Below are positions 1-7,733 of a stretch of DNA of 7,954 bases, piece by piece. This stretch comes from Chitinophagaceae bacterium. Its GTDB lineage: Bacteria > Bacteroidota > Bacteroidia > Chitinophagales > Chitinophagaceae. The stretch lies in assembly GCA_025455205.1 (NCBI GenBank), contig JALOMZ010000069.1, forward strand, positions 1 to 7,954, in the 5' to 3' direction. The position numbers and the translations under genes were made by a program. The stretch's first letter is position 1, and every line of letters starts with the position of its first letter. The notes under the pieces were generated by a model. The model ran no database searches, had not been told where the DNA came from, and saw only the letters and a program-made list of their open reading frames with translations.

Positions 1-2146
1 GTATATCCTGTTTGCCACAGTAAATGGCTCCTTCATGCAGCGCTTTGGCGCCCACATGCTGTTCCTATATCCGGAATACCTGGATAAGGTAACGGCCCTT
101 AGTACTTTTATGGTGGGTGGTGGCTATGGGGTATTTGTGATGTGCTGGAATATTACCACCTTCATTCTGTTCAGCCGCTATTTCCGCTTTCTCGCTGCCA
201 CCACGCAGCCCTTCCTGAAGTATTGCATCAATAACAGCATACTGCCCATCCTGTTTCTCGTTTTCTACCTCGTGAAGGCGGTGAGCTTTGCCTATTATCA
301 GGAATTGCTCAGCATCCTGCAGATCCTGGCCCTAAGTGGCGGCTTTCTGGCAGGTTTTGCTTTTGTGATTGCCATCAGCTTCCTGTATTTTTTTGGTGCA
401 GACCGTACCATTTACCGGCGCATGCCGGTGCAGGCCCGACAGTCGCTGGCCAGAAAGCGGGGACGGAACGGCGGCACAGAACGCAGCAGCCGCATCCGCA
501 TCGACTGGTACCTGTCTGCCACGCTTCGTCTGCGGCAGCCACGTAATGTTTCTCACTACGACACGCGATTCCTCGAAAGCATTTTTGGTCAGCACCACCT
601 GGCAGCCATTTTCTCGGTGCTGCTGGTGTTTGCAGGCCTTATCGCCGCCGGCTTTTTCCAGGACAGTATCTACCTGCAGCTGCCCAGTGCCGGCAGCATC
701 ATGGTATTCTTTGCCATCCTGATTTCTGTAGCCGGCGGATTTGCCTATTTCCTGAAAGCCTGGGCCATCCCAGCCAGCCTGCTGTTTTTGGCCGGGCTGA
801 ACTTCCTTTACCAGCGCGACATCCTGGATCCGCGCAACAAGGCCTATGGCATCAATTATAAAACCAGCGAGAAGCCTGCCTATAACCATGCCGCATTGCT
901 GGCAGCCAGCAGCCCCGAGGCCATGCGGGCCGATTCCCTGCAATACATTGCGATGCTGGAGCAATGGAAGCGCCGGCAGGGTGCAGACAAACCCACCCTG
1001 ACCCTGATTGCCGTTAGCGGCGGCGGCACCCGCTCAGCAGCCTTTACCATAAATGTTTTGCGCACCCTGGACAGCAGCAGCGGCTTTCAGCTGATGCCCA
1101 GTGCCTTTCTGATCTCCGGTGCCTCCGGCGGGGTGCTGGGAGCGGCCTGGTACCGCGAGCTGTACCTGCGCCGGCTTAAAAAGGAAATTGCCAGCCACAC
1201 CGAACGAGGCTATACCGATGCCATTACCCAGGACCTGCTCAACCCCATCTTTTCCTCCATTGTTACGCGCGACCTGCTGGCACCGGCGCAGTTCTTTAGG
1301 TACAACGATAAGCGCTATGTGCGCGACCGGGGATATGCCTTTGAGCAGAAGCTCAACCGCAACACCTATGGCTGGATGGATAAGAACCTGGGAGACTATG
1401 CGCAGCCGGAGGCGGAAGGCAGGATCCCGGTGTTGCTGGCTTCCGCCGTAATCACCCGCGATGGACGGAAACTGTGGATGGCCAACCATCCCGTTCGCTT
1501 CCTCACAAGGCCGCGCCTAATGCATGATCAGGGCAGGACAACCTACCCCGACGGCATAGATATAAAAAGTTTCTTTTCGGGCCAGGATCCCGGCGGGCTG
1601 CGGTTCCTATCGGTGCTGCGTATGAATGCCACTTTCCCCTATGTACTGCCCAATGTCTGGCTTCCCACCCAGCCGGTAATAGACGTGATGGATGCGGGTT
1701 TCCGGGATAATACCGGGCTGGAAGCTGCCATGCGGTTCCTGCATGTTTTCCGGTCATGGATCCAGGCCAACTGCGGACAGGTGTTGCTGTTGCAGCTGCG
1801 CGATAAGCCGGAAGGCGGATGGGATACCCCTTACGAGAGCGACAATATTCTGGACATTGTAACCAAACCGGCCCTGCTCACCCAAAACAACCTGTTCCGC
1901 TTTCAGGAATACGATCAGTTGAGGCAATGGGAATGGCTTCAGGCCGAAATGGGACCCTTGCTGAAACGGGTGGTATTTGAATACCGGCCGGCCAAAGGAC
2001 AGGAAGGTGCCTCCCTGAGTTTTCATCTCACGCGCCGTGAAAAGGAAGACATTTTGCAGTCACTGCTGTTGCCACATAACCAGCGGTCCCTGCAACAGGC
2101 CCGGCAACTGCTGCAGCCAGCTGCTAAGGCACCAGCAGGCGAATAG
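1..2146 (+). CDS. Patatin-like phospholipase with N-terminal membrane domain (5' end outside window)
   Basis: The reading frame is open from base 2, through YILFATVNGSF, to the first in-window Met at 35, so the true start probably lies upstream. Counting from that Met, about six hydrophobic segments (near residues 20-46, 68-88, 92-120, 188-208, 221-240, 242-259) form a membrane domain, interrupted by a basic loop at about 124-173. The patatin hydrolase domain follows: oxyanion-hole motif SGGGTR (328-333), nucleophile elbow GASGG with Ser364, and the presumed catalytic Asp553 in DAGFRDN. Patatins are Ser-Asp dyad acyl hydrolases that release fatty acids from membrane lipids; the actual substrate cannot be read from the sequence. 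The usual DG[GA] around the Asp is DAG here. The 3' end overlaps the convergent lipid-kinase gene by 23 bp. The family call is firm; physiological role and N-terminus are not. Confidence 0.88.
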   Translation, partial: YILFATVNGSFMQRFGAHMLFLYPEYLDKVTALSTFMVGGGYGVFVMCWNITTFILFSRYFRFLAATTQPFLKYCINNSILPILFLVFYLVKAVSFAYYQELLSILQILALSGGFLAGFAFVIAISFLYFFGADRTIYRRMPVQARQSLARKRGRNGGTERSSRIRIDWYLSATLRLRQPRNVSHYDTRFLESIFGQHHLAAIFSVLLVFAGLIAAGFFQDSIYLQLPSAGSIMVFFAILISVAGGFAYFLKAWAIPASLLFLAGLNFLYQRDILDPRNKAYGINYKTSEKPAYNHAALLAASSPEAMRADSLQYIAMLEQWKRRQGADKPTLTLIAVSGGGTRSAAFTINVLRTLDSSSGFQLMPSAFLISGASGGVLGAAWYRELYLRRLKKEIASHTERGYTDAITQDLLNPIFSSIVTRDLLAPAQFFRYNDKRYVRDRGYAFEQKLNRNTYGWMDKNLGDYAQPEAEGRIPVLLASAVITRDGRKLWMANHPVRFLTRPRLMHDQGRTTYPDGIDIKSFFSGQDPGGLRFLSVLRMNATFPYVLPNVWLPTQPVIDVMDAGFRDNTGLEAAMRFLHVFRSWIQANCGQVLLLQLRDKPEGGWDTPYESDNILDIVTKPALLTQNNLFRFQEYDQLRQWEWLQAEMGPLLKRVVFEYRPAKGQEGASLSFHLTRREKEDILQSLLLPHNQRSLQQARQLLQPAAKAPAGE

Positions 2147-3023
2147 AACGCGGGGCAATCCGGAAGCTTATCTCCTCTTCAGCAGGTACAGGGTCGCCAT
2201 CTATATGCAGAGGTGCATACTGCAGGTTACGCACCTGTATGTTCCTGGCCTGAAAATACAGCACGTGGCGCTTGCCCAATTTATCGGCAAGGCTGCGCAG
2301 GCGGTTGTTGCCGCTCACCTGGCGAAGCAGGGCAAAAGGCAGTTCAGCCTTGGGCATTTTCTGCACGATAACAATGTCCAGCATCCCGTCGCTGATGCTG
2401 GCCAGTGGCGCAATGGTAACATTGTTGCCATACTGGTTGCTGTTTGCCACGCTGATGAAGAAAGCATCGGTGAAGAAAGAGAAATCGTCGATGCATACTT
2501 CGAACTGGTAGGGGTGCGACTTGAAAAACTGTATGAGTGCCTGGCGGGTATAGGTCATAAGCCCCCGCCGTTCCTGGCGGGCAAAGCGTTCGGCAACGGC
2601 CGCATCATAGCCCAGACCGGCCAGCATGCAGGCAAAATGCCGGTTCACCGCAAAGCTGTCGGTTTCAGCGGTCTTGCCTGCCCGAACTACCTGGTAAGCA
2701 GCAGCAGGCCGCATGGGAATGCCAGCGGCCCTCGCCAATCCATTACCACTACCCACCGGAATAATGCCCACACGCGCAGAGGTACCACGGGCGGCATGGG
2801 CCACCAGGTTTACCGTACCATCACCGCCACACGCAATGAGGTCAGTGGCAGTAAATTCTTCAGCCATATGCTGCAGGGCATGTGCATTGGTGTGCCTTGA
2901 GGTCTGGTAAATCCTGTACTCAAAGCCATCTTTCTCTGCCTCCCGGGTAAGGTACCCTTCCAGGTCTTTCTTGGACCGGGTGCCGGCGATGGGATTGATC
3001 ACAAAAAGTATGCGCCTCTTCAT
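2124..3023 (-). CDS. Diacylglycerol/sphingosine-kinase family lipid kinase
   Basis: 299-residue protein of the DAGK catalytic (DagK/YegS/LcbK) family, which transfers phosphate from ATP to a lipid hydroxyl such as diacylglycerol or a sphingoid base. Visible motifs: N-terminal NPIAG (10-14), nucleotide-binding GGDGTVN (66-72), GSGNGLAR (91-98), GLGYDA (136-141), ANSNQYGNN (193-201), DGMLDI (212-217) and the C-terminal catalytic-type IDGDP (274-278). Length is normal for bacterial members. I chose the ATG at 3021-3023 (MKRRILFVINP). A TTG six codons upstream would also be in frame, but would add MLPHCN ahead of the usual family start. No clear Shine-Dalgarno precedes it. GSGNGLA resembles the sphingosine-kinase GSGNALA motif, and sphingolipids are common in Bacteroidota, so a sphingoid substrate is possible; this is inference. 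It is divergent from the LOG-like gene. Confidence 0.9.
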   Translation of the reverse strand: MKRRILFVINPIAGTRSKKDLEGYLTREAEKDGFEYRIYQTSRHTNAHALQHMAEEFTATDLIACGGDGTVNLVAHAARGTSARVGIIPVGSGNGLARAAGIPMRPAAAYQVVRAGKTAETDSFAVNRHFACMLAGLGYDAAVAERFARQERRGLMTYTRQALIQFFKSHPYQFEVCIDDFSFFTDAFFISVANSNQYGNNVTIAPLASISDGMLDIVIVQKMPKAELPFALLRQVSGNNRLRSLADKLGKRHVLYFQARNIQVRNLQYAPLHIDGDPVPAEEEISFRIAPRSIRLLVP

Positions 3024-3196
3024 ATTGCAATGAGGTAGCAAAGGTCCTGCATAAGGTCGAAGGCCTTGGGCCTCAAATCAAAAAGTAATGACAAATTTCA
3101 GAACGCCCGCCTGTCTACACAGAACGGCCGACCAATCGCCGGCGCGGCGTGATAGAAGATCTGCCCTATTTTTAATATAGCCTTTGAATACAGGCC
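3024..3196. promoter_or_regulatory. Divergent intergenic region (lipid kinase / LOG-like gene)
   Basis: 173 bp between two divergent start codons, so it must hold the 5' regions of both genes. I searched both strands for the Bacteroidota promoter pattern (TTG, about 19 bp, TAnnTTTG) and found no acceptable pair. The nearest thing on the + strand is TAGCCTTTG at 3178-3186, with one extra spacer base and no TTG at the right distance. A small hairpin-capable repeat, AGGCC-TTG-GGCCT, lies at 3061-3073 in what would be the kinase leader. It lacks a following T-run and is not a terminator. Confidence 0.4.
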
Positions 3197-3934
3197 ATGT
3201 CTATGCCATCCATCCCGCCCATTATACCGGCCCATTCACATGTTTACCTGGAAGGTCCCAAAAGCCGGGGCTATGAACTGGCCTTTGCCTGGCGGGTATT
3301 CCTGCAGTTCATCAGAGGATTCCGTGCGCTTCACTTCATGGGCCCCTGCATCACGGTATTCGGTTCCGCAAGGTTTACCGACGGCCATCCATGGTACGAA
3401 GCGGCTGAATCCTTTGGGCAGGCCATTGCCCGCATGGGCTTCACCACCATGACTGGCGGCGGCCCCGGCATCATGGAAGCAGCCAACAAGGGGGCTTATG
3501 AACACGGCGGGCAGTCCATTGGCTGTAATATCAGGCTCCCCTTTGAGCAAAAGCCAAACCCCTACCTGCATAAATCAATTACATTTGAACATTTCTTTGT
3601 CCGAAAGGTATTGCTGGTGAAATACTCATATGCCTTCATCATCATGCCCGGAGGCTTTGGCACCATGGATGAGTTATTTGAAACGCTTACCCTGGTGCAG
3701 ACAAAGACCATTACGCCCTTTCCGGTGGTGCTTTTTGGCCGGGAATACTACTGCGAGCTCTGGGACTACCTGGAAACAATGGAAAAGGCAGGCACCATCA
3801 GCAGGCAAGACCTCAGCCTCCTGCTACTCACCGACAGCGTAGAGGAGGCCATGCACCATATAAGCAGTTTCGTGACCAGCCACTACCAGTTAAAAGCACG
3901 CAAGAGGAGGTGGTGGCTTTTTGAGAAGCGGTAA
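3197..3934 (+). CDS. LOG family protein (TIGR00730 / cytokinin riboside 5'-monophosphate phosphoribohydrolase-like)
   Basis: 245-residue Rossmann-fold protein of the LOG ('lysine decarboxylase-like') family. Characterised members hydrolyse the N-glycosidic bond of nucleoside 5'-monophosphates, releasing base and ribose 5-phosphate; older 'lysine decarboxylase' labels are wrong. Visible: ITVFGSAR (52-59), the nucleotide-binding loop TGGGPGIMEAANKGA (86-100), FFVRK with the likely catalytic Arg136, and PGGFGTMDE (151-159) containing the catalytic-type Glu159. All hallmark residues are present, so it is probably active. It has about 45 extra residues before the core and a basic tail rich in Arg, Lys and Trp. 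The start could be 3197 or the second ATG at 3203; neither has a Shine-Dalgarno. The substrate in bacteria without cytokinin signalling is uncertain. Confidence 0.9.
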   Translation: MSMPSIPPIIPAHSHVYLEGPKSRGYELAFAWRVFLQFIRGFRALHFMGPCITVFGSARFTDGHPWYEAAESFGQAIARMGFTTMTGGGPGIMEAANKGAYEHGGQSIGCNIRLPFEQKPNPYLHKSITFEHFFVRKVLLVKYSYAFIIMPGGFGTMDELFETLTLVQTKTITPFPVVLFGREYYCELWDYLETMEKAGTISRQDLSLLLLTDSVEEAMHHISSFVTSHYQLKARKRRWWLFEKR

Positions 3935-3986
3935 ATACACATTATTGCCTGAAAGGCTGCAAATTGCACACTGAAAAAAATATGCA

Positions 3987-4595
3987 ATGGGCCACTTTCG
4001 CATCATTACCCTTGTTACAGCCATGATCCTTGGAACAGGCATGGTCAAAGCGCAGTCCTCCTATTCCGGCAAACGCGCGCTGGAGCTGAAGCTGGGCTAT
4101 GGTATTGCGCCGGTGCAAAATATGAATGATGATTTCAGCACCAGCCTGGTGCCCGACCTGGCAGATCCCGGTTATGTTTCGCTGAAGAAAGACGGCAGCG
4201 GCATGTTCAGCGCCGGCCTGCGCTACCAAACGGCCTCCCGCTTCGGATTTGGCCTTGACATGGTATATGGTAAAACCACCACGGAATATGTGTACAACAC
4301 CACCCTCATCAGCAAGACGGTGGAAAGCCAGTGGTTCACCCTCATGGCCAGGGCCAGCTATACCTATTACCTGAACGAGATCAATCTGCCCCATGTGGAA
4401 TTGTACGGCGCCGTGGCTGCAGGTTCATCCTTCCGGGATGCCCGCAATGAAGACGGGAAAACGCTCAATAGCAGCCACCTGGCCTACCAGATCACGCCCC
4501 TGGGCGTGAGGTCGGGCCGGAAAATTGCCATATGGGCCGAACTGGGCTATGGCTTCAAAGGCCTGGTGAATGCAGGCCTCAGCTGGAAGTGGTGA
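3987..4595 (+). CDS. Secreted outer-membrane beta-barrel protein
   Basis: 202 residues. The N-terminus is a typical Sec signal peptide: a short basic start (MGHFR), a hydrophobic core (IITLVTAMILGTGMV) and a likely cut after KA at residue 22, before QSSYSG. The rest has alternating polar/hydrophobic stretches rich in Gly and aromatic residues (for example GFGLDMVYGK, ASYTYYL, AELGYGF) and ends in the aromatic LSWKW. Together these point to a small outer-membrane beta-barrel with a C-terminal insertion signal. The specific family and function are not recognisable. The start ATG at 3987 follows an A-rich tract (GAAAAAAATATGCA), as often seen upstream of Bacteroidota genes, with no Shine-Dalgarno. 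Another ATG five bases upstream is in a different frame and stops after 14 codons. It lies 52 bp after the LOG-like gene and may be co-transcribed with it. Confidence 0.75.
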   Translation: MGHFRIITLVTAMILGTGMVKAQSSYSGKRALELKLGYGIAPVQNMNDDFSTSLVPDLADPGYVSLKKDGSGMFSAGLRYQTASRFGFGLDMVYGKTTTEYVYNTTLISKTVESQWFTLMARASYTYYLNEINLPHVELYGAVAAGSSFRDARNEDGKTLNSSHLAYQITPLGVRSGRKIAIWAELGYGFKGLVNAGLSWKW

Positions 4596-4600
4596 GACTT

Positions 4601-4610
4601 GCCGTACGGC
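4601..4610. repeat. 10-bp perfect palindrome between convergent stop codons
   Basis: GCCGTACGGC fills most of the 15-bp gap between the stop of the barrel protein gene (4593-4595) and that of metH (4611-4613). As a hairpin it offers only a 3-bp stem with a GTAC loop, so it is not a convincing terminator. No other terminator candidate exists in this gap. Confidence 0.35.
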
Positions 4611-7298
4611 TTATTCCAGCACCGGTCGCAACCAGCGTTCGGCGAATTCAAGGGGTTCTCCCTTGCGGCGGGCATAGTCTTCCAGCTGGTCGCGCTGGAT
4701 CTTGCCGATGCCGAAGTACTGACTCTGCGGATGACTGAAGTACCAGCCGCAAACCGATGACGCCGGATACATGGCCAGGCTTTCAGTGAGCGTTATGCCA
4801 GTGGCCTCTGAAGCCTGCAGCAATTCGAACAGCTTGTATTTCTCCGTGTGGTCGGGGCAGGCCGGATAGCCAGGAGCCGGTCGGATGCCCACGTATTCTT
4901 CGCGGATCAATTGCTCATTGGTCAGCTGCTCGGAAGCCTCGTAACCCCAATACACTTTGCGCACCTGCTCGTGCAGGTATTCGGCAAAGGCTTCGGCCAG
5001 GCGGTCGGCCAGTGCCTGTAGCATGATCTTGTTGTAGTCATCGTGCTGGGCTTCAAAAGCGCTGATATGGGTTTCAAGTCCCTGGATAGTAACGGCAAAA
5101 GCCCCGATATGATCCCCCTCGTGCGGTGCAATGAAGTCTGCGAGGGAATAATTGGGCTGACCGGCCGCCTTCTGTGCCTGCTGCCGCAGGAAATTCAGGG
5201 TAACCGGCGTGCCGTCTTTTTCCACCACCACATCATCGCCGGCATTGCGTGCGGGCCAGAATCCAATCACGCCTTTGGGTGTAAGCCAGTTTTCTGCTGA
5301 AACCCTGTCGAGCAGGGCGTTGGCATCCTGGTACAATTTGGTGGCTTCGGCCCCTACCACTTTGTCGGTGAGGATATCCGGAAAATTGCCATGCATTTCC
5401 CAGGCAATGAAGAAAGGCTTCCAGTCGATATACTGCCGCAGGGTTTCAATGCTCACATTATCTATCGGCCGGCTGCCGGTGAATGTTGGGGCCGGCGGCA
5501 GATAGCCCTCCCAATGTATGGATGCTTTATTGGCTTGCGCCTCCTGCAATGCCAGGTAGTTCTTCGACACTTTTTTGGCATGGAAGCTTTCAGCGAGCTT
5601 ATCATATTCACTACGGATATTGTCGAGGAAGTGCTGCTTCGTTTCATTGTTCAGCAAGCTGCCGGCTACAGTTACACTGCGACTGGCATCCAGCACATGC
5701 ACCACGCCATGGTCGTATTGCGGGGCAATTTTTACGGCCGTATGCATGCGGCTGGTAGTAGCACCACCAATCAGCAGGGGTTGTGTCATGCCCCGGCGTT
5801 TCATTTCATGCGCTACATGTACCATCTCATCGAGTGATGGCGTAATAAGACCTGAAAGGCCGATGATATCGGCGCCATATGCCTGTGCTTCATCCAGTAT
5901 TTTGTCGGCGGGCACCATTACGCCAAGGTCTTTGATTTCATAGCCATTGCAGGCGAGCACCACGCCTACAATATTTTTACCGATGTCGTGCACATCGCCT
6001 TTTACTGTGGCCAACAGAATTTTGGCAGGACCTGTTCCATTGTCAGGGCCACCCTCAGCCAGCAGCTGCGCCTTTTCGGCTTCGATATAAGGCGTTAGAA
6101 CAGCAACAGCTTTCTTCATTACCCTGGCACTTTTTACAACCTGTGGCAAAAACATTTTACCGGCGCCGAAAAGGTCTCCCACGATGTTCATGCCATCCAT
6201 CAACGGGCCTTCAATCACATCCAATGGGCGAGGGTATAACTGGCGGGCTTCTTCGGTATCCTCTTCCACATAATCGGTAATGCCGTTGATGAGCGAATGG
6301 GCGATACGCTTTTCAACAGGCTGCTGTCGCCAGCTATCGTCCTTCTTTATTTCCTTACCCTTCGCTTTAACGGTCTCCGCAAAAGCGATCAGCTTTTCGG
6401 TGGCCTCATTGTTGGTGTTGTTGCGGTTCAGGATCACATCCTCGCACAAATGGCGCAGGGTGGGCTCAATCTCATCATACACCACCAGCTGGCCGGCGTT
6501 CACAATGCCCATGTCCATGCCCGCACGAATGGCGTGGAACAGGAATACGCTGTGCATGGCTTCGCGCACATGGTCATTGCCCCGAAAGGAGAACGAGAGG
6601 TTGCTCACCCCACCACTCACTTTGGTCAGCGGCATCAGCTGTTTGATGCGACGGGTGGCGTTGATGAAATCAACCCCATAGTTATTGTGTTCTTCCAGGC
6701 CGGTGGCAACGGCAAAGATGTTGGGATCGAAGATGATATCCTGCGGATCAAAGCCCACCTGCTCCGTAAGGATTTTATACGCCCGGTGGCAGATCTCCAC
6801 TTTGCGGTCTTCGGTATCGGCCTGGCCATTTTCATCAAAAGCCATCACAATAACGGCAGCGCCGAAGTCGTGGCAAATATGTGCCTGCTCTATGAACTTA
6901 TCTTCTCCTTCCTTGAGGGATATGGAGTTGACAATGCATTTGCCCTGCACGCATTTCAGACCCGCTTCTATGATCTCGAATTTGGAGGAATCGATCATAA
7001 CGGGGATGCGGGCAATATCGGGCTCGCTCTGCAGCAGGTTGAGGAAGGTAACCATGGCCTGTTTTCCGTCGAGCAGGGCATCGTCCATGTTCACATCAAT
7101 AACCTGGGCGCCGTTCTCCACCTGCTGGCGGGCCACGCTGAGGGCTTCCTCATACTTCCCCTCGCGGATGAGGCGGGCGAACATCTTGGAGCCGGTAACG
7201 TTGGTGCGTTCACCTACGTTCACAAAATTCGTTTCCGGGCGAACCACCAGGGGTTCGAGGCCGGAGAGGCGGAGATATGGTTTAATAATGCTTGACAT
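4611..7298 (-). CDS. metH: Methionine synthase, cobalamin-dependent, C-terminal polypeptide (folate, B12 and activation domains)
   Basis: 895 residues matching MetH without its homocysteine module. The pterin/methyl-tetrahydrofolate domain begins near residue 20 ([13 protein letters not shown] 25-37, [11 protein letters not shown] 68-78). The B12 cap is around 330-420. The cobalamin domain carries GDVHDIG with axial ligand His437, then LSGLITPSL (481-489) and GGATTSR (511-517). The AdoMet-binding reactivation domain ends the protein, with [15 protein letters not shown] (806-820) and [24 protein letters not shown] (844-867, key residues quoted in two parts: [24 protein letters not shown]). With the upstream homocysteine module it would equal full-length MetH (about 1,230 residues). 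It moves methyl groups from methyl-tetrahydrofolate via cob(I)alamin to homocysteine in the cytosol. I chose ATG 7296-7298 ([17 protein letters not shown]). The frame continues 17 codons to a TTG at 7349, but those codons come from the cassette arm. No Shine-Dalgarno lies just upstream (see 7776-7781). Confidence 0.95.
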   Translation of the reverse strand: MSSIIKPYLRLSGLEPLVVRPETNFVNVGERTNVTGSKMFARLIREGKYEEALSVARQQVENGAQVIDVNMDDALLDGKQAMVTFLNLLQSEPDIARIPVMIDSSKFEIIEAGLKCVQGKCIVNSISLKEGEDKFIEQAHICHDFGAAVIVMAFDENGQADTEDRKVEICHRAYKILTEQVGFDPQDIIFDPNIFAVATGLEEHNNYGVDFINATRRIKQLMPLTKVSGGVSNLSFSFRGNDHVREAMHSVFLFHAIRAGMDMGIVNAGQLVVYDEIEPTLRHLCEDVILNRNNTNNEATEKLIAFAETVKAKGKEIKKDDSWRQQPVEKRIAHSLINGITDYVEEDTEEARQLYPRPLDVIEGPLMDGMNIVGDLFGAGKMFLPQVVKSARVMKKAVAVLTPYIEAEKAQLLAEGGPDNGTGPAKILLATVKGDVHDIGKNIVGVVLACNGYEIKDLGVMVPADKILDEAQAYGADIIGLSGLITPSLDEMVHVAHEMKRRGMTQPLLIGGATTSRMHTAVKIAPQYDHGVVHVLDASRSVTVAGSLLNNETKQHFLDNIRSEYDKLAESFHAKKVSKNYLALQEAQANKASIHWEGYLPPAPTFTGSRPIDNVSIETLRQYIDWKPFFIAWEMHGNFPDILTDKVVGAEATKLYQDANALLDRVSAENWLTPKGVIGFWPARNAGDDVVVEKDGTPVTLNFLRQQAQKAAGQPNYSLADFIAPHEGDHIGAFAVTIQGLETHISAFEAQHDDYNKIMLQALADRLAEAFAEYLHEQVRKVYWGYEASEQLTNEQLIREEYVGIRPAPGYPACPDHTEKYKLFELLQASEATGITLTESLAMYPASSVCGWYFSHPQSQYFGIGKIQRDQLEDYARRKGEPLEFAERWLRPVLE

Positions 7299-7303
7299 AT
7301 GTT

Positions 7304-7346
7304 TTAACCACAGAGGAGAGGGAGGCCGGCACAGAGGTACACAGTG
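7304..7346 (+). repeat. Left arm of the cassette: inverted repeat with phased CACAGAG units
   Basis: Starts with TTAACCACAGAGG and carries CACAGAG-type units beginning at 7309, 7330 and 7340 (the last is CACAGTG). A degenerate GAGG remnant lies at 7322-7325. Unit steps are 21 and 10 bp, close to whole helical turns. Compared base by base with the other arm, 29 of 43 positions agree, including the outer 13 without a mismatch. It ends five bases before the GxxExxY stop codon and occupies the region just upstream of the metH start. Confidence 0.8.
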
Positions 7347-7350
7347 CAAT

Positions 7351-7725
7351 TCAGTATATCAGCCTCCGTATCCCATCTTTTAAATGTTTAGTATGAAAAT
7401 TTAGCAGAAGTCCCACCCTACAACCTGACAGTTTCAAATAGGTAAGCACCTGCGCTATATGAACATCTGTTATTGATTCCACTGCTTTTGTTTCTACCAC
7501 CACTTCTCCTTCCACCAACAAGTCTATTCTGTACCCAACATCCAGCCTAACCGACTCATAGATCAACGGCAATCCTTTCTCCTTTTCTGTGTACAGCCCT
7601 GATTTATTCAATTCATAATAGAGGCATTCTTTATAGCTGGACTCCAGCAAGCCTGGTCCAAGAGAAGTGTGAACTTTGAATGCGCATCTCAGTATTTCTT
7701 CGGTCAACTGATTTATCTCATCCAT
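7351..7725 (-). CDS. GxxExxY protein (PD-(D/E)xK nuclease-like, PF13366/TIGR04256 type)
   Basis: 124 residues, complete. The name motif is intact: G25-L-L-E28-S-S-Y31 within [14 protein letters not shown] nuclease-like core follows: Asp68 in YRIDLL, then E78-T-K80 in VVVETKA, and the helix [11 protein letters not shown] with Gln92. E28, D68, E78-x-K80 and Q92 match the arrangement expected of a PD-(D/E)xK fold, so the active site looks preserved. The biological role of this family is not established, and no nuclease activity is claimed here. Start ATG 7723-7725 is preceded by GGAG within the innermost repeat unit of the right arm. It sits alone inside the mirrored arms, in the same direction as the methionine synthase genes, and is much more A+T-rich than they are. 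A self-contained accessory gene carried by its arms is the simplest reading. Confidence 0.9.
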   Translation of the reverse strand: MDEINQLTEEILRCAFKVHTSLGPGLLESSYKECLYYELNKSGLYTEKEKGLPLIYESVRLDVGYRIDLLVEGEVVVETKAVESITDVHIAQVLTYLKLSGCRVGLLLNFHTKHLKDGIRRLIY

Positions 7726-7729
7726 AACT

Positions 7730-7733
7730 CTCC
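7730..7733 (-). promoter_or_regulatory. Shine-Dalgarno-like GGAG of the GxxExxY gene, inside a repeat unit
   Basis: On the minus strand the leader reads CACGGAGAGTTATG, giving GGAG four bases before the start codon's A. The motif belongs to the innermost unit (CACGGAG, 7730-7736) of the right arm, so the arm doubles as translation start region. The spacing is slightly short for a ribosome-binding site. Confidence 0.45.

Noticed and set aside
332..964. 210-codon minus-strand open frame antisense to the patatin gene
   Set aside because: Mirror of the membrane domain coding region; no domain, no sensible start region.
2037..2900. 287-codon + strand open frame crossing the patatin 3' end and antisense to the lipid kinase
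   Set aside because: It overlaps two well-supported genes, has no recognisable motif and is explained by high G+C codon use on the other strand.
3024..3041. Upstream TTG start for the lipid kinase
   Set aside because: It would add MLPHCN before the conserved MKRRILFVINP start; ATG at 3023 is more plausible.
3061..3073. Hairpin AGGCC-TTG-GGCCT as a terminator
   Set aside because: Short stem, 3-base loop, no T-run on either strand, and located in a divergent 5' region where no transcript should end.
3170..3196. Bacteroidota-type promoter for the LOG-like gene (TAGCCTTTG at 3178-3186)
   Set aside because: One extra spacer base in the -7 element, no TTG at the right distance, and it lies only 10 bp from the start codon.
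6297..7295. Long open frame (332 codons) on the + strand, antisense to metH
   Set aside because: It is fully inside metH, whose protein shows unmistakable family motifs; the antisense product shows no recognisable domain and reflects the codon bias of metH.
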